Below are positions 1 through 5,714 of a DNA stretch of 5,714 nt, piece by piece (positions within the stretch are counted from its first letter, which is position 1; each line of letters starts with the position of its first letter). A program made the translations under genes and the position numbers. Origin of the DNA: JAXJYR01 sp964593515 (GTDB taxonomy: Bacteria > Bacillota_I > Bacilli_A > Erysipelotrichales > Erysipelotrichaceae); NCBI GenBank assembly GCA_964593515.1, contig CAZQJH010000097.1, forward strand, positions 1 to 5,714. The letters are read 5' to 3'. Under the pieces are notes generated by a model. It was not told where the DNA came from. It made no database searches and worked only from the letters and a program-made list of their open reading frames with translations.

Positions 1-237
1 GTATATGAAGGACTATTTGCGTATGAAAACTTTAAAATGATTATTGTTGCGCAAAAAGAAGGTATTAATCAAATAGAAAAATATTTAAAAAAACCAGTGG
101 ATAAAAATAAATGTCATATCTTACAAAAAGATAGTAAATATCCATTATTAGTCTATCTTGAAGGAAGAAATATAGATAAATTAGGAGAAATCTTGAAAGA
201 TGGGGGACTTTTCGTTTATAATATAAACGGCGAATAA
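1..237 (+). CDS. C-terminal part of an unrecognised protein (5' end outside window)
   Basis: The reading frame is open from the first base to a TAA stop at 235-237, giving 78 residues, so this is most likely the tail of a longer gene; the ATG at 37 is probably an internal methionine, as it has no Shine-Dalgarno site in front of it. The visible part is lysine-rich and soluble, with short hydrophobic strands alternating with charged helices (for example MIIVAQKEG, then PLLVYLEGRN, ending GGLFVYNINGE). This suggests a small alpha/beta domain. There is no membrane segment and no metal-binding motif; it has one cysteine. I do not recognise the family. It lies 19 nt upstream of the methyltransferase gene on the same strand with no terminator between them, so the two are probably co-transcribed. 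Confidence 0.7.
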   Translation, partial: VYEGLFAYENFKMIIVAQKEGINQIEKYLKKPVDKNKCHILQKDSKYPLLVYLEGRNIDKLGEILKDGGLFVYNINGE

Positions 238-256
238 GCTTATAAGTGAGGTAGCT

Positions 257-1606
257 ATGATTGTAGAAATTAAAAAAATTGGAATCAATGGAGAAGGTAT
301 TGGATATATTGATCGTTTACCAGTCTTTGTTGAAGGGGCATTAGTTGGTGAAGAAGTTGATATTCATGTTGTTGAACGTAAACGTACTTATGCCATTGCG
401 GAAATTAATCGTATTATTAAGAAAAGTCCAAATCGAGTTAATCCAAAATGTGATATGGTTAATCGATGCCGTATGTGTCCATTAATGAATGTTAAATATG
501 AAGAAGCATTAAAATATAAAAAAGATATTTTAAAACAATCTTTAATTAAATATGCACAAGTTAATCCTAGATTAATTGAAGATGTAATTCCTAGTCCAGA
601 AATATTTGGATACCGTAACCAATTTAAAATGCCATGTTCGCTAGAAGATGGACATTTAACTAGTGGTTTCTTCTTACCAAATTCAAACTATTTCGTTGGA
701 ATTGATCGTTGTTGTGTACATGAAAAACGTATTGATAAGATTCGTAATGAAATTATGTATATTTTAGATAGTGAAGGATACCATAACTATCGTCATAAAG
801 AAAAACGTGGGATTCGTAACTTAATTGTTCGTGGATTACAAGGTAAATACCAATGTACAATTGTAACTGGATTAGATAAGATTAACGAATCAACAATTGA
901 ACGTATTATGAAAATTGAAGGAATGGTAAGTTTATGGCAAAGTGTTCATACTGTTAAGAAAACACCAGAAGTATTTGGAAATACAATGGAATTCTTAGCT
1001 GGACAACGATTATTACCATTTAACTTAGATGGAATTAAAATGCAAATTTCTCCACGTTCTTTCTTCCAATTAAATAGTTCACAAGCAGTAACTTTATATC
1101 GTACCATTAAATCATTAGTTCCAGAAAAAGTTAACTTATTAGTAGAAGCTTATAGTGGAATTGGTGGTATTTCAATGTACTTAAAAGATCAAGCTAATGA
1201 AATTATTGGAATCGAAAGTATTAAAGATGCAGTAGTTAATGCTAATCAAATTGCGAAATTAAATAAATGTGATGATCATGTTTCATTTATTTGTGATGAT
1301 GCAGCTAATAAATTAACTTATATTTCTAAAAATAGAGAAATTGATGTTTTAGTTGTAGACCCACCACGTAGTGGATTATCAAGTGAAATGGTTGAAACGA
1401 TTATTAAATCGAAAGTTAAAAAAGTGATTTATGTATCATGTAACCCAGCTACATTAGGTAAAGATTTATCTGTATTATTAGATCGTTATCGTGTAGAAAA
1501 AGTTATTCCATTAGATATGTTCCCACATACCGCTCATATCGAAAGTATTACGGTTTTAACTTATACTAAAAAAGGTGGACATTACCACAAGAGTAATAAG
1601 GAGTAG
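257..1606 (+). CDS. rlmD: 23S rRNA (uracil-5-)-methyltransferase, TrmA/RlmD (RumA) family
   Basis: This 449-residue protein is a SAM-dependent enzyme that would methylate C5 of a uridine in RNA, in this family usually 23S rRNA (U1939 and/or U747, E. coli numbering). Residues 1-55 fit the RNA-binding TRAM domain. Cysteines 65, 71 and 74 (C-x5-C-x2-C), with Cys152 or Cys153, are the expected [4Fe-4S] ligands. The methyltransferase domain follows: SFFQLNSSQA at 268-277, the SAM-binding loop EAYSGIGGIS at 297-306, VDPPRSGL at 367-374, the nucleophile Cys395 in VSCNPATL, and the base Glu429 in DMFPHTAHIES. The ATG has a GAGG site 5 nt upstream, and the length is normal. Bacillota copies of this clade can be single-site (RlmC-like or RlmD-like) or dual (RlmCD), so the target base is uncertain although the family is not. 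Confidence 0.93.
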   Translation: MIVEIKKIGINGEGIGYIDRLPVFVEGALVGEEVDIHVVERKRTYAIAEINRIIKKSPNRVNPKCDMVNRCRMCPLMNVKYEEALKYKKDILKQSLIKYAQVNPRLIEDVIPSPEIFGYRNQFKMPCSLEDGHLTSGFFLPNSNYFVGIDRCCVHEKRIDKIRNEIMYILDSEGYHNYRHKEKRGIRNLIVRGLQGKYQCTIVTGLDKINESTIERIMKIEGMVSLWQSVHTVKKTPEVFGNTMEFLAGQRLLPFNLDGIKMQISPRSFFQLNSSQAVTLYRTIKSLVPEKVNLLVEAYSGIGGISMYLKDQANEIIGIESIKDAVVNANQIAKLNKCDDHVSFICDDAANKLTYISKNREIDVLVVDPPRSGLSSEMVETIIKSKVKKVIYVSCNPATLGKDLSVLLDRYRVEKVIPLDMFPHTAHIESITVLTYTKKGGHYHKSNKE

Positions 1607-1628
1607 TTATAAAACTACTTCTTTTTTT
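1598..1628 (+). terminator. Intrinsic terminator overlapping the methyltransferase stop codon
   Basis: Bases 1598-1608 pair with 1613-1623 to form an 11-bp stem (one G-T wobble at 1601/1620) with a 4-base ATAA loop. A run of seven T follows at 1622-1628. The TAG stop (1604-1606) lies inside the 5' arm. It separates the methyltransferase unit from the hydrogenase-maturation unit. Confidence 0.85.
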
Positions 1629-1653
1629 ATATGTTAGTTTTGATGCAAGTTGT

Positions 1654-1681
1654 TTGCTAAAAAAATAAATGGGTGTATAAT
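1654..1681 (+). promoter_or_regulatory. Sigma-A type promoter for the hydrogenase-maturation operon
   Basis: A perfect -10 box, TATAAT, lies at 1676-1681. A -35 candidate, TTGCTA (1654-1659, 4 of 6 matches to TTGACA), sits 16 bp upstream. It lies directly after the terminator and before the maturation genes, with transcription expected to start near 1688-1690. A loose dyad (GCAA at 1645-1648, TTGC at 1654-1657) overlaps the -35 and could be an operator, but it is too short to claim. Confidence 0.7.
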
Positions 1682-1766
1682 ATAGTTGTGCATAGAAAGA
1701 AATATTCTGACTATAAACATTTAAACGCAAAACTATTTCGAAGATTAACTGATGAAAGAAGGCGAG

Positions 1767-1773
1767 AAAGGAG
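1767..1773 (+). promoter_or_regulatory. Strong Shine-Dalgarno site, AAAGGAG, not adjacent to the next gene start
   Basis: AAAGGAG is the best ribosome-binding sequence in the leader, but it is 40 nt before the likely ATG at 1814. At normal spacing (10 nt) it faces only TTG at 1784, which reads three codons (TTG TCT TTT) and stops at TGA 1793-1795. If the hairpin 1779-1803 forms, the effective distance to the ATG falls to about 15 nt, so the site may serve the gene across a folded hairpin. Confidence 0.5.
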
Positions 1774-1778
1774 ATAAT

Positions 1779-1808
1779 AACACTTGTCTTTTTGATGAGT
1801 GTTTTTTT
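1779..1808 (+). terminator. Terminator-like hairpin in the leader (candidate attenuator)
   Basis: Bases 1779-1788 pair with 1794-1803 (10 bp, two central G-T wobbles) around a TTTTT loop. Seven T follow at 1802-1808. This is nearly as good as the terminator at 1598-1628, yet it lies between the promoter and the first gene, so it would reduce operon expression unless antitermination occurs. The alternative is a translational hairpin that brings the Shine-Dalgarno site nearer to the start codon. Confidence 0.5.
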
Positions 1809-1813
1809 ATGTT

Positions 1814-2080
1814 ATGGAAGATAGAGTAGCATTAATTAGCATTATTATTAAAGATAGTAATAGTGTAAATAAAGTTAATGATTATTTACATGCATTTAAT
1901 GACAAGATTATTGCGCGAATGGGGATTCCTTATCCGAAACGTAAAGTTGCATTAATATCGGTAATTATTGATGCACCTCAACAAGATATTGCTGCTTTAA
2001 GTGGTAAAATAGGGGCTTTAAAAGGAGTAAGCTGTAAAAGTTTATATTCTAACTTGATGGGTGATTGTGATGAAGATTGA
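1814..2080 (+). CDS. TM1266-type ACT-like protein, putative [FeFe]-hydrogenase system regulator
   Basis: This 88-residue protein matches my recollection of the small family named after Thermotoga TM1266, annotated as putative iron-only hydrogenase system regulator. It has a ferredoxin-like ACT/NikR-C-like pattern: strand VALISIII (5-12), helix, the conserved segment IIARMGIPY (32-40), strand VALISVIID (45-53), and a second helix with ALSGKIGALKGV (61-72). There is no DNA-binding domain, so a ligand-sensing or protein-interaction role is as likely as direct transcription control. The start is set at ATG 1814 because family members begin just before the first strand; GTG 1799 is the only upstream alternative, since a TGA at 1796-1798 closes the frame. 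It lacks a normally spaced Shine-Dalgarno site. Its 3' end overlaps hydE by 11 nt, and its neighbours support the hydrogenase link. Confidence 0.85.
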   Translation: MEDRVALISIIIKDSNSVNKVNDYLHAFNDKIIARMGIPYPKRKVALISVIIDAPQQDIAALSGKIGALKGVSCKSLYSNLMGDCDED

Positions 2081-3116
2081 TTTTAAAAAAGCTTATGAAA
2101 CATGTAATTTTACGAAAGAAGAAATGCTATATATTCTAAAAAATAGTGATGATTGTAAGATTAAAGAACCATTATTTCATTATGCTCGATTAAGAGGAGA
2201 TGAAATATATGGCAAAGAAATATATATGCGTGGATTAGTTGAATTTTCTAATTATTGTCATAATGATTGTTATTATTGTGGAATAAGATGTAGTAATCAA
2301 GAAGTCAAACGTTATCGTTTGACGATGGATGAAATTATGGAATGTTTTGATGAAGGTTATGATTTAGGTTTTCGCAGCTTTGTCTTACAATCAGGAGAAG
2401 ATTTAAGTTATCGTGATGATGAATTATGTGCTTTAATTCGTCAAATGAAAACTAAATATCCTGATTGTGCACTAACTTTATCAATTGGGGAAAAAAGTTA
2501 TGAAGCTTATAAAAGCTATAAAGAAGCTGGAGCGGATCGTTTCTTATTACGACATGAAACGATTAATGAAGAACACTATCGTAAATTACATCCAGAAAAG
2601 ATGTCTTACAAACGAAGAATGCAATGTTTAAACGATTTAAAAAGTTTAGGCTATCAAGTTGGTTGTGGGATTATGGTTGGTTCACCATATCAATGTGATG
2701 AAGATATTGTTGAAGATTTATGCTTTATGCAACAATTTAAACCACATATGATTGGGATTGGACCATTTATTCCTCATCATGCGACACCATTTAAAAATTT
2801 TAAAGCTGGAAGTGTTGATAAAGTATTGGTTATTTTAGGAATGCTAAGAATTATGTTACCTAACGTATTATTACCAGCTACGACTGCATTAGGTACTTTA
2901 GATGATGAAGGACGTGAGAAAGGAATTTTAGCTGGTTGTAATGTTTTAATGCCAAACTTATCACCATTATCTTTACGTAAACAATACTGTTTATATGATA
3001 ATAAAATAAGTAGTGGTGATGAATCAGCACAGTGTATTAAAGATTTAAATACACGATTAAATAAAATAGGATATCACTTAGTAAGTGATCGAGGGGATTA
3101 TAAAGGAGAAATTTAA
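2070..3116 (+). CDS. hydE: [FeFe] hydrogenase H-cluster maturase, radical SAM HydE
   Basis: This 348-residue radical SAM enzyme fits the usual HydE size. HydE acts in the cytoplasm on the organometallic Fe(CO)2(CN)-cysteine product of HydG, on the route to the azadithiolate-bridged 2Fe subcluster. The radical SAM cluster motif C-x3-C-x2-C is at Cys63, Cys67 and Cys70. It is followed by the barrel signatures FRSFVLQSGED (101-111), FLLRHET (158-164) and GCGIMVGSPYQ (198-208), plus GIGPFIPH (229-236) and VLMPNLSP (292-299), all typical of HydE rather than biotin synthase. The three cysteines that hold the accessory cluster in Thermotoga HydE do not appear as a set near the C-terminus. The start is ATG 2070, inside the preceding gene, with a weak GGGTG site 6 nt upstream; this suggests translational coupling. 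GTG 2061 is a less likely alternative. Confidence 0.95.
   Translation: MKIDFKKAYETCNFTKEEMLYILKNSDDCKIKEPLFHYARLRGDEIYGKEIYMRGLVEFSNYCHNDCYYCGIRCSNQEVKRYRLTMDEIMECFDEGYDLGFRSFVLQSGEDLSYRDDELCALIRQMKTKYPDCALTLSIGEKSYEAYKSYKEAGADRFLLRHETINEEHYRKLHPEKMSYKRRMQCLNDLKSLGYQVGCGIMVGSPYQCDEDIVEDLCFMQQFKPHMIGIGPFIPHHATPFKNFKAGSVDKVLVILGMLRIMLPNVLLPATTALGTLDDEGREKGILAGCNVLMPNLSPLSLRKQYCLYDNKISSGDESAQCIKDLNTRLNKIGYHLVSDRGDYKGEI
3102..3108 (+). promoter_or_regulatory. Ribosome-binding site fixing the hydG start
   Basis: AAAGGAG at 3102-3108 is 9 nt before ATG 3118. The reading frame extends further upstream (to 3085), but the added residues lie within the end of hydE and have no such site, so ATG 3118 is the start. 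Confidence 0.8.
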
Positions 3117-3117
3117 A

Positions 3118-4536
3118 ATGTATAACAAGTATTCAAAAGTAGCAACTGAATTTATTGATGATCAAGAAATTAAAGATACTTTAGCTTTTGCCCAAGCTAA
3201 TAAAAACAATAAGGAATATATTAGTTCATTAATTGAACGTGCTAAAGATTGCAAAGGGTTAACTCATCGTGAAGCCGCAACTTTATTAGAATGTGAATTA
3301 GAAGAAGAAAATGCGAAGATGTTTAAATTAGCTAAACAACTTAAACAAAAATTATATGGTAATCGTATTGTAATGTTTGCTCCATTATATTTATCTAATT
3401 ACTGTGTTAATGGATGTGTATATTGTCCATACCACTACAAAAATAAACATATTCGTCGTAAAAAATTATCGCAAGAAGAAATCGAAAAAGAAGTAATTGC
3501 TTTACAAGATATGGGACATAAACGATTAGCATTAGAAACAGGAGAAGATCCAATTAATGCACCGATTGAATATGTATTAGAAAGTATTAAAACTATTTAT
3601 GGAATTAAACATAAAAATGGAGCTATTCGTCGAGTTAATGTGAATATTGCAGCAACAACGGTTGAAAACTATCGTAAATTAAAAGATGCCGGAATTGGTA
3701 CTTATATCTTATTCCAAGAAACTTATAATAAAGAAAGTTATGAACAATTACATCCAACGGGACCTAAGTCTAATTATGCTTACCATACTGAAGCAATGGA
3801 TCGTGCGATGGAAGGTGGAATTGATGATGTTGGATGTGGAGTTTTATTTGGTTTAAATATGTACAAATATGACTTTGTTGGATTATTAATGCATGCGGAA
3901 CACTTAGAAGCAGCATGGGGAGTAGGTCCACATACTGTATCAGTACCACGTATTTGTCCAGCTGATGATATTGATCCAAATGAATTTGATAATTCAATTA
4001 GTGATGAAATCTTTATGAAGATTGTTGCGGTTTTACGTATTGCAATGCCTTATACTGGAATGATTATTTCAACGCGTGAATCTAAAAAAGTACGCGAAAA
4101 AGTCTTAGATTTAGGTATTTCTCAAATTTCCGGAGCTTCAAGTACTAGTGTTGGAGGATATGTGGAAAAAGAAAAAGAAGAAGACAATAGTGCTCAATTT
4201 GATGTAAGTGATGAACGTACATTAGATGAAATTGTTAACTGGTTATTAGAATTAGGATATATTCCAAGTTTCTGTACGGCTTGTTATCGTGAAGGAAGAA
4301 CAGGAGATCGTTTTATGTCATTAGTTAAGAGTGGACAAATTGCTAACTGTTGTCATCCAAATGCTTTATTAACTTTACGTGAATATATTGATGATTATGC
4401 TAGTGAAGATACTAGAGCTAAAGCATTAGCTATGATTGAAAAAGGATTAAATGATATTCCTAACGAAAAAGCACGTGAAACTTGTGCTAAGTATTTAAAA
4501 GCAATTGATGATGGTCAACGTGACTTTAGATTCTAG
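3118..4536 (+). CDS. hydG: [FeFe] hydrogenase H-cluster maturase, tyrosine lyase HydG
   Basis: This 472-residue protein matches HydG, a radical SAM enzyme of the ThiH-like group. It cleaves tyrosine to p-cresol and dehydroglycine, and turns the latter into CO and cyanide carried on an iron-cysteine synthon. The radical SAM motif C-x3-C-x2-C is at Cys96, Cys100 and Cys103 (NYCVNGCVYCPYH). Further conserved barrel segments are LALETGEDP (137-145), ILFQETYNKESY (197-208), LHPTGPKS (211-218) and GVGPHTVSVPRICPAD (268-283). The C-terminal domain that separates HydG from ThiH carries Cys386-x2-Cys389-x22-Cys412, the ligands of the second [4Fe-4S] cluster with its extra iron. All cluster cysteines are present, so the enzyme looks intact. 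It starts 1 nt after the hydE stop. Confidence 0.97.
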   Translation: MYNKYSKVATEFIDDQEIKDTLAFAQANKNNKEYISSLIERAKDCKGLTHREAATLLECELEEENAKMFKLAKQLKQKLYGNRIVMFAPLYLSNYCVNGCVYCPYHYKNKHIRRKKLSQEEIEKEVIALQDMGHKRLALETGEDPINAPIEYVLESIKTIYGIKHKNGAIRRVNVNIAATTVENYRKLKDAGIGTYILFQETYNKESYEQLHPTGPKSNYAYHTEAMDRAMEGGIDDVGCGVLFGLNMYKYDFVGLLMHAEHLEAAWGVGPHTVSVPRICPADDIDPNEFDNSISDEIFMKIVAVLRIAMPYTGMIISTRESKKVREKVLDLGISQISGASSTSVGGYVEKEKEEDNSAQFDVSDERTLDEIVNWLLELGYIPSFCTACYREGRTGDRFMSLVKSGQIANCCHPNALLTLREYIDDYASEDTRAKALAMIEKGLNDIPNEKARETCAKYLKAIDDGQRDFRF

Positions 4537-4539
4537 GAG
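4535..4539 (+). promoter_or_regulatory. Ribosome-binding site of hydF
   Basis: AGGAG at 4535-4539 overlaps the hydG stop codon (TAG 4534-4536) and lies 6 nt before the hydF ATG at 4546. This fixes the start and points to coupled translation. Confidence 0.75.
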
Positions 4540-4545
4540 TTAAAT

Positions 4546-5714
4546 ATGAGTTTAAATGAAAGTCCTAAAGCCTCTCGTTTACATATTGCTATTTTAGGTC
4601 GAACTAATAGTGGTAAATCAACTTTACTTAATGCTATTACGAAACAAGATGTTTCGCTTGTTTCTGCACAAAAAGGAACAACAACGGATATTGTTTATAA
4701 AGCAATGGAATTACATGGGATTGGACCAGTTATGTTTTTAGATACAGCTGGTTTTGATGATGAAACTAGTTTAGGTAATGCTCGGATAGAGAAAACTAAA
4801 TCAGCAATCGCTCAAGCTGATATCGCCATTGTTTTATTTCATGATGCTAATATCGAAGTAGAATTATCATATTTAGAATTATTAAAAGAAGCTAAAATAC
4901 CTTGTTTAAAGCTATATCATGCTTTTGATAATTATAATTATGTTCAACAAATTAATAAACAATTAAATGAAGAACTATTAGTTATTAATGCTAAAGATGA
5001 AAATATTACTGAAGTAATTAGAAGTCAAATTCTTCATTTAATGCCTCAAGATTTTAATGATGATCATATTGTATGGCATTTAGTTAATGAAGATGATGTA
5101 GTAATGTTAGTTATGCCCCAAGATATTCAAGCTCCTAAAGGACGTTTGATTTTAGCTCAAGTACAAACAATTAGAGATTTATTAGACCGTAAATGTATTG
5201 TACAATGTGTAACGACTGATAAGTTAAAACAAGGCTTAAATGCTTTAAAACAACCACCTAAATTAATTATTTGTGATTCACAAGTATTTCAAGAAGTATA
5301 TCAAGTAAAACCAGAAGCATCCTTATTAACTTCATTTTCGGTATTATTAGCTAAACATAAAGGAGATATTAATTACTTTGTGGAAAGTGCAAAAGCTATT
5401 GATGCTTTAAAAGCTAATAGTAAAGTCTTAATTGCTGAAGCTTGTACGCATGCACCGATGCAAGAAGATATTGGACGAGTTAAAATTCCAATGATGTTAC
5501 GTAAACTAAAAGGAGAAAGTCTTCAATTTGAAATTGTTAGTGGGATGAATTTCCCTGATGATTTAAGTTCATATGATTTAATTATTCATTGTGGAGCTTG
5601 TATGTTCAATCGTAAGTATGTTTTAAACCGAGTTGAACAAGCTAAAAAAGCGAATATTCCAATGTGTAATTATGGGATAACTATCGCATATTTAAAAAAT
5701 ATCCTAGAATATGT
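4546..5714 (+). CDS. hydF: [FeFe] hydrogenase maturation GTPase/scaffold HydF (3' end outside window)
   Basis: The 389 complete codons in the window cover nearly all of a typical HydF of about 400 residues. HydF is the scaffold that takes products from HydG and HydE, assembles the 2Fe precursor and delivers it to apo-hydrogenase. The N-terminal GTPase domain shows the P-loop GRTNSGKS (18-25), the switch I threonines GTTTD (44-48) and the G3 motif DTAG (66-69). The G4 motif, normally NKxD, appears as HAFD (125-128), so base recognition may be altered. A dimerisation region follows. The C-terminal cluster domain has the HydF signature: Cys300-x-His302, 45 residues, then His348-Cys349-x2-Cys352. 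It begins 9 nt after hydG and no terminator is seen before the window edge, so the operon may continue. Confidence 0.95.
   Translation, partial: MSLNESPKASRLHIAILGRTNSGKSTLLNAITKQDVSLVSAQKGTTTDIVYKAMELHGIGPVMFLDTAGFDDETSLGNARIEKTKSAIAQADIAIVLFHDANIEVELSYLELLKEAKIPCLKLYHAFDNYNYVQQINKQLNEELLVINAKDENITEVIRSQILHLMPQDFNDDHIVWHLVNEDDVVMLVMPQDIQAPKGRLILAQVQTIRDLLDRKCIVQCVTTDKLKQGLNALKQPPKLIICDSQVFQEVYQVKPEASLLTSFSVLLAKHKGDINYFVESAKAIDALKANSKVLIAEACTHAPMQEDIGRVKIPMMLRKLKGESLQFEIVSGMNFPDDLSSYDLIIHCGACMFNRKYVLNRVEQAKKANIPMCNYGITIAYLKNILEY

Larger units (their letters stand above)
1688..1813 (+). promoter_or_regulatory. Long 5' leader of the maturation operon, possible cis-regulatory RNA
   Basis: About 110-120 nt of transcribed, apparently non-coding sequence separate the predicted start site from the first gene. 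The leader holds a small AT-rich hairpin (AGAA/TTCT around 1697-1707), a palindromic TTCGAA (1737-1742), a purine-rich stretch (1751-1773) with a strong Shine-Dalgarno site, and a terminator-like hairpin at its end. Its length and terminal hairpin resemble attenuated leaders. I checked by eye for conserved cores of common riboswitches and T-boxes and found none. Regulation is inferred only. Confidence 0.4.

Noticed and set aside
1634..1675. Possible Rex (redox) operator near the promoter
   Set aside because: TTGTTT at 1650-1655 recalls half of the TTGTTAA...TTAACAA consensus, but the second half is missing.
1688..1778. Known riboswitch (c-di-GMP-I, THF, TPP, FMN, T-box and others)
   Set aside because: CGCAAA at 1726-1731 briefly recalls the c-di-GMP-I core, but the rest of the conserved core is absent, and no T-box or TPP/FMN consensus strings are present.
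1799..1813. GTG start giving five extra residues on the TM1266-type protein
   Set aside because: The added residues come from the T-tract of the hairpin and do not fit the family's usual N-terminus; ATG 1814 fits better, although neither start has a good ribosome-binding site.
2078..2080. TGA read as tryptophan (Mycoplasma-type code)
   Set aside because: Tryptophan positions in the methyltransferase, HydG and HydF use TGG, and this TGA ends the small protein at the expected family length.
3085..3117. Upstream extension of hydG overlapping the end of hydE
   Set aside because: A consensus AAAGGAG sits at ideal spacing before ATG 3118, and the extension has no site of its own.
3770..3997. 75-residue open frame on the minus strand inside hydG
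   Set aside because: It lies wholly within a well-supported gene, is rich in His, Gln and Leu as expected from the antisense of this codon usage, and has no ribosome-binding site or recognisable domain.
1..5714. Mobile elements, CRISPR arrays, tRNA or rRNA genes
   Set aside because: No spaced direct repeats, terminal inverted repeats, transposase frames or tRNA-like cloverleaf sequences were seen on either strand; coding density is high and explained by the genes listed.

Overview
The window looks like chromosomal DNA from an anaerobic, low-GC Bacillota (Firmicutes). It is very AT-rich, leucine is mostly TTA and arginine mostly CGT/CGA. Heavy CGT use is unlike Clostridium (which favours AGA) and fits Erysipelotrichia-, Coprobacillus- or Turicibacter-like lineages better; this placement is an inference from codon use only. 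Tryptophan is read from TGG, and TGA is a normal stop, so the standard bacterial code applies.

Left part (1-1628): the 3' end of an unrecognised gene, then a complete TrmA/RlmD-family RNA (uracil-5-)methyltransferase with its iron-sulfur cysteines and catalytic motifs. Both are on the + strand 19 nt apart, and they end at a strong intrinsic terminator whose stem contains the methyltransferase stop codon.

Middle (1629-1813): an intergenic stretch of about 200 bases with a sigma-A type promoter and a leader of roughly 110-120 nt. The leader has a good Shine-Dalgarno site not placed next to the next gene, and a hairpin plus T-tract just before that gene. This looks like an attenuator or other leader control; I could not match it to a known riboswitch.

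Right part (1814-5714): a tight operon for making the active site (H-cluster) of [FeFe] hydrogenase: a small TM1266-type ACT-like protein, then hydE, hydG and hydF, the last cut by the window edge a little before its expected end. Gaps are -11, 1 and 9 nt. HydG makes CO and cyanide ligands from tyrosine, HydE works on the iron-ligand precursor on the way to the bridging dithiolate, and HydF is the GTPase scaffold that assembles the 2Fe subcluster and hands it to the hydrogenase. No hydrogenase structural gene (hydA) is in the window.

The known maturation system explains most of the window. The points most worth a second look are the leader/attenuator before the TM1266-type gene, the degenerate G4 (NKxD) motif in HydF, and the unidentified gene fragment at the left edge.
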